A DNA stretch of 64,000 nt, taken from positions 125,324,978 to 125,388,977 of the forward strand of contig NC_044553.1 of assembly GCF_007565055.1 (NCBI RefSeq). Reading direction: 5' to 3'. Under the pieces are notes generated by a model, which was not told where the DNA came from, did no database searches, and saw nothing but the letters and a program-made list of their open reading frames with translations. Positions 21,176 through 32,122 of the stretch are shown here, piece by piece. The stretch comes from Rhinopithecus roxellana. Taxonomy: Eukaryota > Chordata > Mammalia > Primates > Cercopithecidae. Made by a program: the position numbers and the translations under genes. Position 1 is the stretch's first letter. Each line of letters starts with the position of its first letter.

Positions 21176-22184
21176 TATTCACTCTTCATTCTTGAAGGGT
21201 GCTGACAGGCAAAGGTCTGTTTTCTACAGCTTCTTCAAGCTGAATTTGGGTGTTGATATAGGGCCCATTAGAGGGGTGAATTTTTTCCCTAGCTGGTCTT
21301 AGCTAGGTCTGGTTATCTCCTGGGTGCAAGCCCAGCTGTTTATATCCCTGAGTAACTGTCATCTGTAGTTTTATGGCCTCAGTTTGCTTAGACACAAACA
21401 AGACCAGAAATCTAGGAGACGGAGCCAAGAAATCAAGGGTAGAAGCTACAGGGCTCTGGAAGGGTTAAATTGGTATAAACACTTTGCCTGATCATAGATT
21501 ACTTTAATATAGCCATCCTTTTGACAGGATTAAAGGGAGACTGACCCAAATGCCATTGCCAGTGAGGTTTACACAAGACCAAGAGAGTAAACAGTCTTTT
21601 TCCAGGAAGATCACTAATGAGACTTCAGGTGGGTCCAGGCAGGATGGATTAAAGTTAGATGACTGACCACAGTTATTGGTCAGGCTATTGATCAAGCTAT
21701 GGGGCAAGGAGATTGGGCCTAGGGGTGTAGATGGAAAATCCAGCAGTTAATGAACCTTTAGCTATAACAGCTATAATTTTAACTAGGCTAGTTTCACTCC
21801 ATTATTCTGATAACTCTCCCCATATCTCAACCCACAGCAATAGGAAGAACAGGGCATGTTGATAAATGCACCACTGCACTGTGGTTCCCGGGTATGCACA
21901 GATGAGGTTTAAGGTAAATATAGTAGTGACTGATAGGAGGAGGTAAATCCCTAAGTAAGGGGTAGGTTCTGGAGGGAGTAAGATGAGAATTCCTATAAGC
22001 AAGGCTAGTAGACTAAGTCCTCACAGGAAATGCATGTAGGCTTAAGGTTGCTCATCTGGCTGGGGATAAGTCTGTCTTTTACAACAGGAATTTTAGATCT
22101 GAGAGTGGTTTAGCTGGGTACATGGGGCTTTTTTCCTTAGGTTCCATGGTTGCCTTGACCTGGGTGTGGTGTACCCAAGGCGTC
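21176..22184 (-). pseudogene. ERV1 internal sequence, envelope region, degraded
   Basis: Position between integrase and the 3' LTR implies envelope. Only short frames remain (22002-21802 with a hydrophobic stretch, 21707-21504), and I cannot name a domain with confidence. Confidence 0.5.
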
Positions 22185-22200
22185 ACTCCCTGCAATTTTT

Positions 22201-22498
22201 TTTTTCTTTTTTGAACCAGAGTCTCATTTTGTTGCCCAGGCTGGAGTGCAGTGGTGTGATATCGGCTCACTTCAACCTCCGCCTCCCACGCTCAGTGGAT
22301 CCTCCCACCTCAGCCCTCCAAGTAGCTGGGACTACAGGCATGCACCACCACACCTGGGTAATTTTTTTGTATTTTTAGTAGAGATGGGGGTTTCACCATG
22401 TTACCCAGGCTGGTCTCGAACTCTCGAGCTCAAGTGATCTGCCCACCTCGGCTTCCCAAAATGCTAGGATTACAGGCATGAGCCACCATGTCCAGCCA
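22201..22498 (-). mobile_element. Alu inside ERV1
   Basis: Target duplication actccctgcaatttt at 22185-22199 and actccctgtaatttt at 22499-22513, one mismatch. Confidence 0.94.
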
Positions 22499-22639
22499 AC
22501 TCCCTGTAATTTTAAGGCAGATTTTTTTTTAATGAGAACCACAAGATATGAGCCCTTCCATTTAGGTTCTAAATGACTGTGGTTCTTGTCTCTAGGTTTT
22601 TAAGTAAACCCAATCCCTGGAGTGGAAAGGATGGAGGGT

Positions 22640-23960
22640 TACGTCAGAGGACGAAGGTAATTATTGATTTCCATAGATCTGAAGGGCCTTCATTACTTCT
22701 CCAATTTGGGTGGCATACCTTATTTTTCCTCGTAGCTCTGAAGACCTTCTGGTCACTTAGCCAGACCAGGACCCATAGTCCATATATCAGCTTGTAAGGG
22801 CTCAGTTTGATCTTTCTTTTTGGAGCTATTCTTATTCTTAACAGTGCCATGGAGAGCAACGAAATCCATGGGAGATGAGTTTTCTGGCATAATTTACCTA
22901 AAGTTCTTTCAAGGGTCTGGCTAGCCCACTCTACCGGGAACTGTGGTCTCCAGGTGACGTGTGAGCACCATTTTATTTCTAGGCTCCAAGAAGTACCCTC
23001 AATAATGGAAAATATGAATGCTGGTCTGGTATCACTTTGGATTGACTGAGGCAACCTGAATCTGGGAACAGCTTACTTTAACAGCACCTTTGCAACCTCA
23101 TGTGCCATCTCAGTGAGGGTAGCAAAAACTTCTGCCCATCTGGAAAAGCCAAGGATGGTGCCAAGGCTCTGGACACAACTGTGAAATCAATTTGTCAATC
23201 TTTCTCTGGGTATCTACTTTGGTACTGGACCATCTGAATGGCCCCCTCTGCACTCCCCCACGGGTTATTAACATAGCAGGTGGAGCAAGTCTCAACCACC
23301 TCTTTGATTAGCTCCCTGAAGTTTGGGACAGTCATGCTTTGGTAAAGCCAATTACACACGGCCTCCTGACCAAAGTGAGCATCAGTATGGGCTTTTTAAC
23401 AGCCTGCAATGCAACTGCTTCTGGGAAAAGTTGTCCATGAGGGTCTATTAATCCTCCTGGATGTAAGACTTTTGGTATATCCCCATTTGGAGGCTGTTTC
23501 CCATTCCTTTTGAGAGTAAAACAGGGTAAAAACATAGGATTGGCGTGGGCGGGTTGGGGGAGGAAAAAGTGGCATTTGAAAAGTGACCTGCCCTAAAGCC
23601 ACATGTTTTGACAGGAGATCAGCTTTAACTACCTCAACAACACCCTTCTGGTGGCTGTAGCAATGGATTACTGCCACCTGGGCTTGTTTATTACAGATGC
23701 AAATAGTATCTTGGTGGATGAGCACCAGCTTCTGCAACCCCACTGAGAAGGACCATAGCATATCCTGCCCTCCACTGTCCCTCCAGCATATAGCTATGCC
23801 CATCGGTGAAGCCCTTGGCTTTTGAATTTTTAATAGATTCACTTTTATGGTCCGGTCTACTAGGGTACACTTCTTCCATCACCCTTAAGCAGTTGTGAGA
23901 TAAGTGACTGTCTTCATATGGAAAGAGGATGTCTGGTTTCAAGATGTTACACACCTTTGA
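22640..23960 (-). pseudogene. ERV1 pol: RNase H and integrase
   Basis: Minus-strand fragments in several frames. An RNase H piece with FTDGHSYMLEGQWRAGYA lies near 23815-23755. The RNase H/integrase junction (VAVIHCYSHQKG) is near 23670-23635. A zinc-finger-like stretch lies near 23390-23270. Part of the integrase core (PQSIQSDTRPAF) is near 23050-23015, followed by its C-terminal part to about 22690. Stops and frameshifts throughout. Confidence 0.8.
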
Positions 23961-23973
23961 AGTTATGTGGGGT

Positions 23974-24281
23974 GGCCAGGCGCGGTGGCTTACACCTGTA
24001 ATCCCAGTAGTTTGGGAGGCTGAGGCAGGCAGATCACTTGAGGTTAGGAGTTCGAGACCAGTCTGGCCAACATGGCGAAACACTGTCTCTACTAAAAATA
24101 CAAAAAATTAGCCAGATGTGGGGGTGTGCGCCTGTAGTCCTGGCTACTCAGGTGGCTGAGGCAGGAACATTGCTTGAACCTGAAAGGTGGAGGCTGCAGT
24201 GAGCCGAGATGGCCCCACTTCTCTCCAGGCTTGGTGACACTGTGAGACTCCGTCTCAAAAAAAAAAAAAAAAAAAAAAAAA
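23974..24281 (+). mobile_element. Alu inside ERV1
   Basis: ggccaggcgcggtggcttac through to a pure A tail of 27 at 24257-24283. The target repeat aagttatgtg occurs at 23960-23969 and again right after the tail. Confidence 0.94.
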
Positions 24282-24283
24282 AA

Positions 24284-24480
24284 GTTATGTGAGAGTTATC
24301 AATAAGCATTACCTGTAACTGGAGGGCCCTGCCTGGGGACAGTCATTTTGCCCCCCTTTCTTTTATGAGGGTCTGGGTATTGGGGAGTCCAGATGGCTAG
24401 GGATTGCCCAAAGGTTAAATTCTCTGTCTCTTTTAAATGGAGGGCAGTGGCTGCCACTGACCAAAGGCAAGGAGGAGTGG
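24284..24480 (-). pseudogene. ERV1 pol: end of reverse transcriptase
   Basis: On the minus strand VAATALHLKETENLTFGQSL fits the RT connection of gammaretroviral pol. It lies unusually close to the 5' LTR because upstream genes are deleted. Confidence 0.7.
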
Positions 24481-24648
24481 TAGAGGGGGCATTTCCCAGA
24501 AGGGGAGAAACCCAAGCGGGAAAGAAAATGGGCATGCATGTCCTTTGCTGGCCAATGTTGTTGGGCACCAGTTTCTGAGTCTCAGAGGAGGTAAAGATGC
24601 TTCCAGAACAAGGAAGTGGACTATCTATTCCAGAGTCCTGCCACGGTT

Positions 24649-24952
24649 GCCTTTTTTTTTTTTTTTTTTGAAACGGAGTCTTGCTCTCCAGTCTAGGCTG
24701 GAGTGCAGTGGTAGGAGCTTGCCTTGCTGCAAGCCTCCGCCTCCTGGGTTCACACAATTCTCCCACCTCAGCCTCCTGAGTAGCTGGGACTACAGGCGTC
24801 CACTGCCACGCCCGGCTAATTTTTTGTATTTTTCGTAGAGACGAGGTTTCACTGTGTTAGCCAAGATGGTCTCGATCTCCTGACCTCGTGATCCACCCAC
24901 CTCAGCCTCCCAAACTGCTGGGATTACAGGCGTGAGCCACCGCGCCCGACCC
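24649..24952 (-). mobile_element. AluY at the ERV1 5' LTR edge
   Basis: Flanked by ccacggttgcc at about 24639-24649 and ccatggttgcc at 24951-24961, one mismatch. It inserted at the boundary of LTR and leader. Confidence 0.92.
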
Positions 24953-24957
24953 ATGGT

Positions 24958-25671
24958 TGCCATTTTTTAACCAATAAACTTGGTAGCCTGAAAAGATGGG
25001 ATCTGTCCCCGTTTGGTGCCACAGAGCCAATAAGGAACGGAAAGTGAGCATCAAGCAGAGCAAGCTTATTCATGGCCAGGAGATGAAGAAGCAGGGATGT
25101 GGGTCGCAAATCAGTTTCTCTACTAGTCAGAGGTGAGGAGGTTACAATATAACCTGTGAGGTGAGGAGGGTGTCAATATAAATAAAGGGACTGGACATTA
25201 AAAGTGATAGGATAAATAGTCATGTCTTTTCCAGAAAAGGGCAGTGAACTTGGAACCAGAGTGATGCCTTCGTTTTTGGTCTTCTGTGGCTTCTTGCAGT
25301 TGTTTTCCTGGCGTGGTCAACTGTCATGGCACTGGTGGAGTGTCATTTAACACAGAAATGAAATTATAATGAAACCTGCGATCTTTTTGAAGCCATTCGG
25401 TCAGCTATCTTGGTTCCACCAGTTTTGGTTGGTCTAGTTACAAAGAGAACTTTGTACTGCATATACGTTCTTCTTTTTTCTTTAACTCTTTAGGTTTAGT
25501 GGTACATATGCTGGATTATTATGTAGGTAAACTGCATGTTGTGGGGGTTTGGTGTATATATTATGTAGTTATACAGGTAATAAGCATACTATCCAACAGG
25601 TATTCTTTTTAAGCAGCATTCGGGTGGGGTAGAAATTCAATTATGTCACGTAGTCATTACTCCAGGTAACA
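24958..25671 (-). mobile_element. ERV1 provirus 5' LTR with an inserted L1 scrap
   Basis: The minus strand starts TGTTACCTGGAG at 25671. About 714 bp, longer than its partner because about 130 bp of antisense L1 3'-end sequence (around 25475-25605, ggtttagtggtacatatgct and following) sits inside it. Confidence 0.8.
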
Positions 25672-25674
25672 ATC

Positions 25675-26033
25675 AGGTTCATAGAGGTAAACCCACAAAG
25701 GTCAGGGAGGCCCCCTCAAGACTGACCCCCGGGAGCTTTTTACTCTCACGCTAGTCCAAATTCACTGTCCAGAAATTCACCAAAATTACCATTTAAGAAT
25801 TCCTACCAGATTATGGCTCCAATGGCTTCTGCTCCAGGTGTGAGATCTCAGCTGTGATTCTGTGTGCACCAGTCTCTTCAGATTTCAGGTGGCACTTTCT
25901 CCTGCAACCTCAATTCTCTGATGGGTCTAAGAAAAGTTACTGATTTTAGGTTTTCCCCTTTTGCTAAGGATAGGAGTGATGACTTCAGTGTCACTTGTAA
26001 ACCAGAAGCTGACTTCCATTAAAAGAAAAAAAA
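25675..26033 (-). mobile_element. Antisense L1 3' UTR fragment
   Basis: Wording cctcaattctctgatgggtc and agaaaagttactgattttag is the antisense of L1 3' end sequence. Matches the L1 broken at 20595. Confidence 0.6.
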
Positions 26034-26134
26034 ACTAGTTGTCTTGGGGTTTACAATATACATTTAAATGTAATCTGAGTGTACTTTTAAATAATATTAT
26101 ACCTCTTCACATGTCATATAAAGACTTTATGACA
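26034..26134. repeat. Direct repeat of about 100 bp, copy 1, flanking an Alu
   Basis: From actagttgtcttggggttta to aagactttatgaca, directly before an Alu. A second copy follows the Alu at 26434-26844, itself split by another Alu. The copies differ by a few substitutions and indels of 1, 2 and 3 bp. Confidence 0.9.
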
Positions 26135-26433
26135 GGCCGGGTGTGGTGGTTCATGCCTGTAATCCCAGCACTTTGGGAGGCCGAGGCGGGCGGATCATGA
26201 GGTCAGGAGATGGAGACCATCCTGGCCAACACAGTGAAACCCCATCTCTACTAAAAATACAAAAAATTATCCGGGCATGGTGGCGGGCACCTGTAGTCCC
26301 AGCTACTCGGGAGGCTGAGGCAGGAGAATGGTGTGAACCCGGGAGGCGGAGCTTGCAGTGAGCAGAGATCGTGCCACTGCACTCCAGCCTGGGTGACAGA
26401 GCGAGACTCTGTCTCCAAAAAAACAAGAAAAGA
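26135..26433 (+). mobile_element. AluY between the long direct repeats
   Basis: ggccgggtgtggtggttcat through to an A-rich tail. No short target duplication is seen; the flanking direct repeats of about 100 bp take that place. Confidence 0.95.
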
Positions 26434-26844
26434 AACTGTTGTCCTGGGGTTTACAATATACATTTAAATGTAATGAGTGTACTTTTTTTTTCTTTTTTTT
26501 TTTTTTGAGACAGAGTCTGGCTCTGTCGCCCAGGCTGGAGTGCAGTGGCACGATCTCTGCTCACTGCAAGCTCCGCCTCCCAGGTTTACGCCATTCTCCT
26601 GCCTCAGCCTCCGAGTAGCTGGGACTACAGGCGCCCGCCACCACGCCCAGCTAGTTTTTTGTATTTTTTAGTAGAGACGGGGTTTCACTGTGTTAGCCAG
26701 GATGGTCTCGATCTCCTGACCTAGTGATCCACCTGTCTCGGCCTCCCAAAGTGCTGGGATTACAGGCTTGAGCCACCGTGCCCGGCCATGAGTGTACTTT
26801 TAAATAATATACCTCTTCACATGTCATATAAAGACTTTATGACA
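26434..26844. repeat. Direct repeat of about 100 bp, copy 2, split by a second Alu
   Basis: Left part 26434-26486 and right part 26788-26844, with a minus-strand Alu between them. Confidence 0.9.
26487..26787 (-). mobile_element. AluY inserted in copy 2 of the direct repeat
   Basis: Target duplication atgagtgtactttt at 26473-26486 and 26788-26801. Forms an inverted pair with the Alu at 26135, separated by about 50 bp. Confidence 0.96.
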
Positions 26845-27730
26845 GTAAATTTCCAATCACTCCCATCTATCTTTGTGCTATTATTGTCATATGTTTATAA
26901 ATATATATATATATAATTTTTGATAATAGATACATATAATTTTATGTATAAAGTTATATATATGCTATGAACAGATAAAACATGATTACTATTTTTCCTT
27001 TAAAATGCAGGTTATGTGTCAGACTATGAAAATAAGAAAAAAATGGTTTCGTTTACCTATATTTATTCTCTTTCCAAAATTCTTACCTATTTGCCTACAT
27101 TCAAATGTTTGACATTGATCATGTTCCTTCAGCGTTAAGAACTCCATTGAATGTTTCTTATTTTTTATAGAGTGGGTCTTCTGTTAATCAATTTCTTCAG
27201 CTTTTGTTTTGAGAATGTCTTTTCTAACCTTCATTTTTGAAGCATTTTCTTACTATGTAAAACAGTGGAATAAAAGAATCCTGGATTGACAGTACATTTC
27301 CTTTCAGCATTTAAAGATAGCACTCCATTGTCTTCTTTCCTGCGTACTTTCTGAGAAGAAATCTACTATAATTCTTATCTTCGATCCTCTGTACAGACCA
27401 TGCCTATGTTCTTGCTACACCCTCACTGTACAGAATACAATGAAGAATCCCCATTTCTCTTGTGATACCTTGTGTTTAGAATACAGGCTTATTTAGCAGA
27501 AGGTTTTACTCAATGTCTATTCCCTACTTTGTTTTGCATTTTTCTCCTTGGCATTGAGTATTCCATTTGCACTGTTCCCTTGTAAGAATTTGTCTCTTGC
27601 AGTTCTCCCAGCTCTATTGCTCTACTACTTTTACTTACTGTTTGTCTGGTTAAGGGAAGACTTGAAACCAACCCAATAATCCCATAGATTGTTGTTTGGA
27701 TAAACATAGAAATTGACCCTTCTGGTCTTA
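26845..27730 (-). mobile_element. Probable antisense L1 3' end, AT-rich
   Basis: Includes (AT)n at about 26899-26917. Wording such as cactccattgtcttctttcc and ctgagaagaaatctactata is common in antisense L1 3' ends. Confidence 0.5.
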
Positions 27731-27734
27731 AAGC

Positions 27735-28120
27735 TTGAATGTTACATTTGTTTTATCTGAGTTACTGCCTCAGGAAACCATCTTCAGGACTCTCAAAAAA
27801 AAAGTGTGTCAAAGAACTGAAACTCACCAGGTCAGCACATTCAGACAATGAGATCCTGGACCCCTCATTCATCATGATTGCCTCCTTGCCCCTCCCTAGT
27901 TCCTGTTTTCTTACACATGGTTACATTTCTTTCCTGCTATATAAACCCCTGGCTTAGTCAGTCAGGGAGATGGATTTGAGGCTCAGCTTCCACCTCCTTG
28001 GCTGCAGCACCTGATTAAAGCCTTCTTCCTTGGCAATGCTGGTAGTCTGTCATTGGTTTTCTGTGCGGCCAGCAGCAGAAGAACCTGGACTCAACTCCTG
28101 TTGTTTTGGTAACGGATTCT
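27735..28120 (+). mobile_element. Probable solo LTR (ERV1/MER type)
   Basis: A unit of about 385 bp beginning tgaatgttacatttg, with a TATA-like tatataaac near 27939, a polyadenylation signal attaaa near 28013, then a GT-rich stretch. This is the architecture of an LTR (U3, R, U5). Family not named. Confidence 0.55.
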
Positions 28121-28345
28121 GGATATCCGGATTCAACTTCAGTCAGGTAGGCACTGTGTTCCTGGATGTTTCTGAGTGCTCTTGTTTTATTTTATATTTA
28201 TTTTTGTTGACAAATAATATTTATATACATGTTAGTGGTAAAATGTAATGTTTTGATGTAGGTTTACGTTGTGGAATAATTAAATCAAGCTAATTGGCAA
28301 ATCCACCACAGTGCATTATCATTTCTTCATGGTGAAAACATTTAT

Positions 28346-28508
28346 TTTATTTATTTGAGATGGAGTCTCCCTCTGTCGCCCAGGTTGGAGTACAGCGGCG
28401 GATCTCGACTCACTGCCACCTTTGCCTCTCTGGCTCCAGCGATTCTTCTGCCTGAGTCTCTCTAGTAGCTGGGACTATAGGCCTGGCCACCACACCTAGC
28501 TACTTTTT
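28346..28508 (-). mobile_element. Alu, partial
   Basis: Reverse-complement Alu right arm (gagatggagtctccctctgt to cacacctagcta) ending at the CCCCT tract. Confidence 0.88.
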
Positions 28509-28742
28509 GTCTCCCCTCCCCTCCCCTTCCCTCCCTTCCCCTCCCCTCCCCTCCCCTCCCTTCCCCTCCCCTCCCCTCCCTTCCCCTCCCCTCCCTTCCC
28601 TCCCCTCCCCTCCCCTCCCTCCCCTCCCCTCCCCTCCCTTCCCTCCCTTCCCTCCCTTCCCCTCCCCTCCCCTCCCTTCCCCTCCCCTCCCCTCCCCTCC
28701 CTCCCCTCCCTCCCCTCCTTTCCCCTCTCCTCCCCTCCCCTC
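28509..28742. repeat. (CCCCT/CCCTT)n polypyrimidine tract, about 230 bp
   Basis: Irregular cctcccctcccct units, pure pyrimidine on the plus strand and G-run-rich purine on the minus strand. The long frames through it on both strands are low-complexity artefacts. Confidence 0.97.
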
Positions 28743-29029
28743 TTTTATTGAGACACAGTCGTGCTCTGTCTCCCAGCCTGGAGTGCAGAGGTGCAAATTC
28801 AGCTTACTGCAACCTCCGCTTCCTAGGTTGAAGCAATTCTCCTGTCTCAGCCTCTCTAGCAGCTGGGACTACAGGAACCACCACGCCCAGGTGTTTTCTA
28901 TACTTTTAGCAGAGACAGGGTTTCACCATGTTAGCTAGGCTGCCCTTAAACTCCTGACCTCAAGTGATCTGCCTGCCTCGGCCTCCCAAAATGCTGGGAT
29001 TACAGGCATGAGCCACCGCGTCCAGCCCA
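28743..29029 (-). mobile_element. Alu
   Basis: Reverse-complement Alu from ttattgagacacagtcgtgc to gagccaccgcgtccagcc. The CCCCT tract occupies its poly-A end, so the tract probably evolved from that tail. Confidence 0.92.
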
Positions 29030-29251
29030 CGGTAAGAACATTTAAAATCTACAGTTACCTCAGATTTGAAATACATAATATATTGTTTTTAACTATAGAC
29101 TTCATAGTGTACAATCTCTAAGACTTAACTCTTCACAGTCTAACTGAAACTTTGTATCCTTTGAGTAGTCTCGCTCCATTCCCCATGGCCTCCTCCTAGC
29201 CACCTGGCCTCTGGTAACCACCATTCTATTCTCTACTTCTATGAGTTCAAT

Positions 29252-29354
29252 TTTTTTTTATTTATTTGAGAGGCCATCTCACTCTGTTGCCCAGGCTGGA
29301 GTGCAGTGACGTGGTCTCGGCTCACTGCAAGCTCTGCCTCCCGGTTTCAAGGGA
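29252..29354 (-). mobile_element. 5'-truncated Alu, about 100 bp
   Basis: Poly-T then gccatctcactctgttgccc to cctcccggtttcaaggga, ending abruptly. Direct repeat tatgagttcaa at about 29240-29250 and 29358-29368 flanks it, so the truncation happened at insertion. Confidence 0.88.
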
Positions 29355-29439
29355 TCCTATGAGTTCAAGTGTTTGAGATTCCTTGTATAAGTGAGAGAAC
29401 ATAGTGTTTGTCTTTCTGTGTTTGGCTTATTTCACTTAT

Positions 29440-29752
29440 TTATTTATTTTTTTGAGATGGAGTCTCGCTCTGTCGCCCAGGCTGGAGTGCAGTGGCCGGA
29501 TCTCAGCTCACTGCAAGCTCCGCCTCCTGGGTTCACACCATTCTCCTGCCTCAGCCTCCCGAGTAGCTGGGACTACAGGCGCCGCCCCCACGCCTGGCTA
29601 ATTTTTTTTTTTTTTTTTTTTTTTTTTGTATATTTAGTGGAGACGGGGTTTCACTGTATTAGCCAGGATGGTCTCGATCTCCTGATGTCGTGATCCCCCC
29701 ACCTCGGCCTCCCAAAGTGCTGGGATTACAGGCGTGAGCCGCCGTGCCCGGC
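29440..29752 (-). mobile_element. AluY with an internal poly-T expansion
   Basis: Old World monkey AluY wording (ggccggatctcagctcactg). The usual short T stretch in the middle is expanded to about 23 T at 29604-29626. Target duplication tatttcacttat on both sides. Confidence 0.94.
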
Positions 29753-29754
29753 CT

Positions 29755-30364
29755 ATTTCACTTATTTTATGTTCTCTAGGTTCATCCATGTTGTTACTAA
29801 TGACTGAATTTCCTTCATTTTAAAGGATAAATAATACTTCATTGTGTATATATACCACATTTTCTTTATCCATTCATCTGTTGATGGATAGTTAAGTTGA
29901 TACACGGCAGTGAAGATACCTTTTAAACCTATTGATTTCATTTTCTTTGGATATTTGCTCAGTAGTAGCATTGCTGGGTAATATGGTAGTTCTATTTTTA
30001 ACTTTTTGTAGAATGTCCATACTGTTTTCCATATGTCTGCACTAATTTGCATTCCCACCAACAGTGTACAAGGCTTCCCTTTTCTTCACATCCTCGCCAA
30101 CACTTGTTATCTCCTGGCTTTTCTGTGAAAACCATTCTTAACATATGCGGTGATAGGTCATTGTGGCTTGAATTTGCATTTTCCTGATGATTGCTGATGT
30201 TGAGCATTTCTTCCTATATTTGTCAGTCATTTGTCTTCTTTTGAGAAATGTCTATTCAGATCATTTGCCCATTTTTAAATTGAGCCGTTTATTTTCTTGC
30301 TATTGAGTTGTTTAAATTCCTTATATATTTTGGATATCAACCCCTTATTAATGTTTGGTTTGCA
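29755..30364 (-). mobile_element. Antisense L1 (ORF2 end and 3' UTR)
   Basis: ctaggttcatccatgttgtt, then ttcattgtgtatatatacca and actgttttccatatgtctgc, a standard antisense L1 order. Confidence 0.85.
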
Positions 30365-30752
30365 AATACAGACAGTCCCGACTTGTGATGGTCCAGTTTT
30401 TTTCAACTTCACATTGGTGTGAAATCAATACACACTCTATAGAAATCTTACTTTGAATTTTAACTTTCGATCTTTCCCCATGCTAGCAATATGTGGTACA
30501 ATCCTCTCACTATGCTGGGCAGTAGCAGTGAGATGCTGTTCTCAGTTATCGTGTGATCATGGGGATAAGAAAAATGCTCCACAGTGGACTATACTGCCAG
30601 ATGATTTTGCTCAGATAATATGTGTTCTGAGCATGTTTAAGGTAGGTCAGTTGTACTAAATGCATTTCTTACAACATTTCCAATTTTCATTTTCAGTTTA
30701 TGACAGGTTTATCCAAATGTAACTCCATAAGTTGAACGGCACCTGTGTTTTC
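30365..30752. mobile_element. Non-autonomous DNA transposon fossil inside L1
   Basis: Begins gacagtcccgacttgtgatg and ends ccataagttgaacggcacctg; the ends are imperfect inverted repeats of one another (cgacttgtgatgg against the complement of ccataagttgaacgg). The L1 reads through on both sides. Probably a Tigger-type (pogo-related) non-autonomous element; family not certain. Confidence 0.6.
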
Positions 30753-31782
30753 TACCAATCCGGAGGTTTTCTCTTCACTCTGTTAACATTTTTCCTTTCC
30801 TGTGCAGAAGCTTTTTAGTATGATGCAATCCCATTTGCGTATTTTTACTTTTTTGCCTGTGCTTTCGGGGTCATGTCCAAGAAACTCTTTCCCAGACCCA
30901 TGTCATGGAGGCTTTCCTCCATGTTTTCTTCTAGTAGCTTTACATATTTAGGTCTCATGTTTAGGTGTTTAATCCATTTTGATTTTTTTCTGTAAAAGGT
31001 GTGAAAAAGGAGTCCATTTTTGTTTTCTGCGTATGGATACCTGGTTTTCTCAACACCCTTTATTAAACAGACGCTTCTTTTCCCGTGTGTGGTGTTAGAA
31101 ACTTTTTCAAAAACGAATTGACCATGGATGCATGTGTTTATACGCTGTCTTGTTCCATTGGTTGATGTGTCTGTTTCTATGCCATGCCCTTTCGATTACT
31201 ACAGATTTGTAATGTATTTTGAAATCAGGTAATGTGATGCTTCCAGCTTTATTCATGCTGCTCAAGATTATTCTGGCTACTCAAGGTCTTTTGTGGTTCC
31301 GTATGAATTTGGGGATTGCTTTGTCTATTTCGGTGAAAAATGACATTGGAATTTTGATAGCAATTGCTCAGAATCTCTAAATTGCTATGGATGGTGTCTG
31401 TCTATTTTAGCAACATAATTCTTCCAATTCATGAACACCAGGTGTCTTTTTATTTATTTGTATTATCTTCAGTGTCTTTTATTAATGTTTTATAGTTTAT
31501 TCTATGCAAATCTGTCACATTCTGGTTGAATTTACTCCTAAGTATGAATTTTTTGATGCTGTTGTAAATGGGATTGTTTTCTTATTTTTTCCTCCTGGAT
31601 CATTCGTTGTTAGTGTGCAGAAACATGACTAATTTTTGCCCATTGATTTCGTATCCTGCAACTTTACTAGATGTGTTTATTAGTCCTAAAAGTTTTTTAG
31701 GTAACCTCTTTAGGGGTTTCTATATATAAGATTATGTCATCAGCAAACAGAGGCAATTTTCTTTCTTTAATATTTGAATGCC
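30753..31782 (-). mobile_element. Antisense L1 ORF2, continued
   Basis: gtgcagaagctttttagtat, ccatgtcatggaggctttcc and ttttgtggttccgtatgaat are antisense ORF2. Confidence 0.85.
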
Positions 31783-32122
31783 TGCCAGGTGTAGTGGGTC
31801 ATACCTGTAATCCCAGCACTTTGGCAGGCCGAGGTGGGCAGATCACTTGAGGTCAGGAGTTTGAGACCAGCCTGGCCAAGCATGGTGAAACCACCTGAAG
31901 TCAGGAGTTCCAGACCAGCCTGGCCAAACATAGTGAAACCCCATCTCTACTAAAAATGCCAAAATTAGCTGGGAGTGGTGGTCAATGCCTGTAGTCCCAC
32001 CTACCCAGGAGGGTGAGGCAGGAGAGTCACTTGAACCCAGGAGGCAGAGGTTGCAGTGAGCTGAGATTGCTCCACTGTACTCCAGCCTGGGCAACAGAGC
32101 AAGACCCTATCTCAAAAAAAAA
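31783..32122 (+). mobile_element. Alu with an internal duplication
   Basis: Alu in plus orientation, longer than normal because about 50 bp of the left arm (cttgaggtcaggagtttgag ... catggtgaaacc) is repeated in tandem at about 31846-31940 with a few differences. Confidence 0.9.

Larger units (their letters stand above)
20596..25671 (-). mobile_element. ERV1 (gammaretrovirus-like) provirus, pol remnants between two LTRs
   Basis: Two homologous LTRs enclose about 3.8 kb, of which about 0.9 kb is three later Alus. Going 5' to 3' on the minus strand, the first recognisable protein is the end of RT (24480-24300), followed by RNase H and integrase. gag, protease and most of RT have been deleted. 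Little of the envelope is recognisable between 22640 and 21180. I could not find a matching 4-5 bp target duplication at the outer ends, so one boundary may be a few bases off or one end altered. Confidence 0.82.

Noticed and set aside
27735..28120. Possible promoter and first exon of a host gene (TATA-like box and polyadenylation signal close together)
   Set aside because: The spacing and direct succession of TATA, AATAAA-like signal and GT-rich end fit a solo LTR better.
28500..28938. Long proline/serine and glycine/glutamate-rich frames on both strands
   Set aside because: Low-complexity translation of the (CCCCT)n tract.
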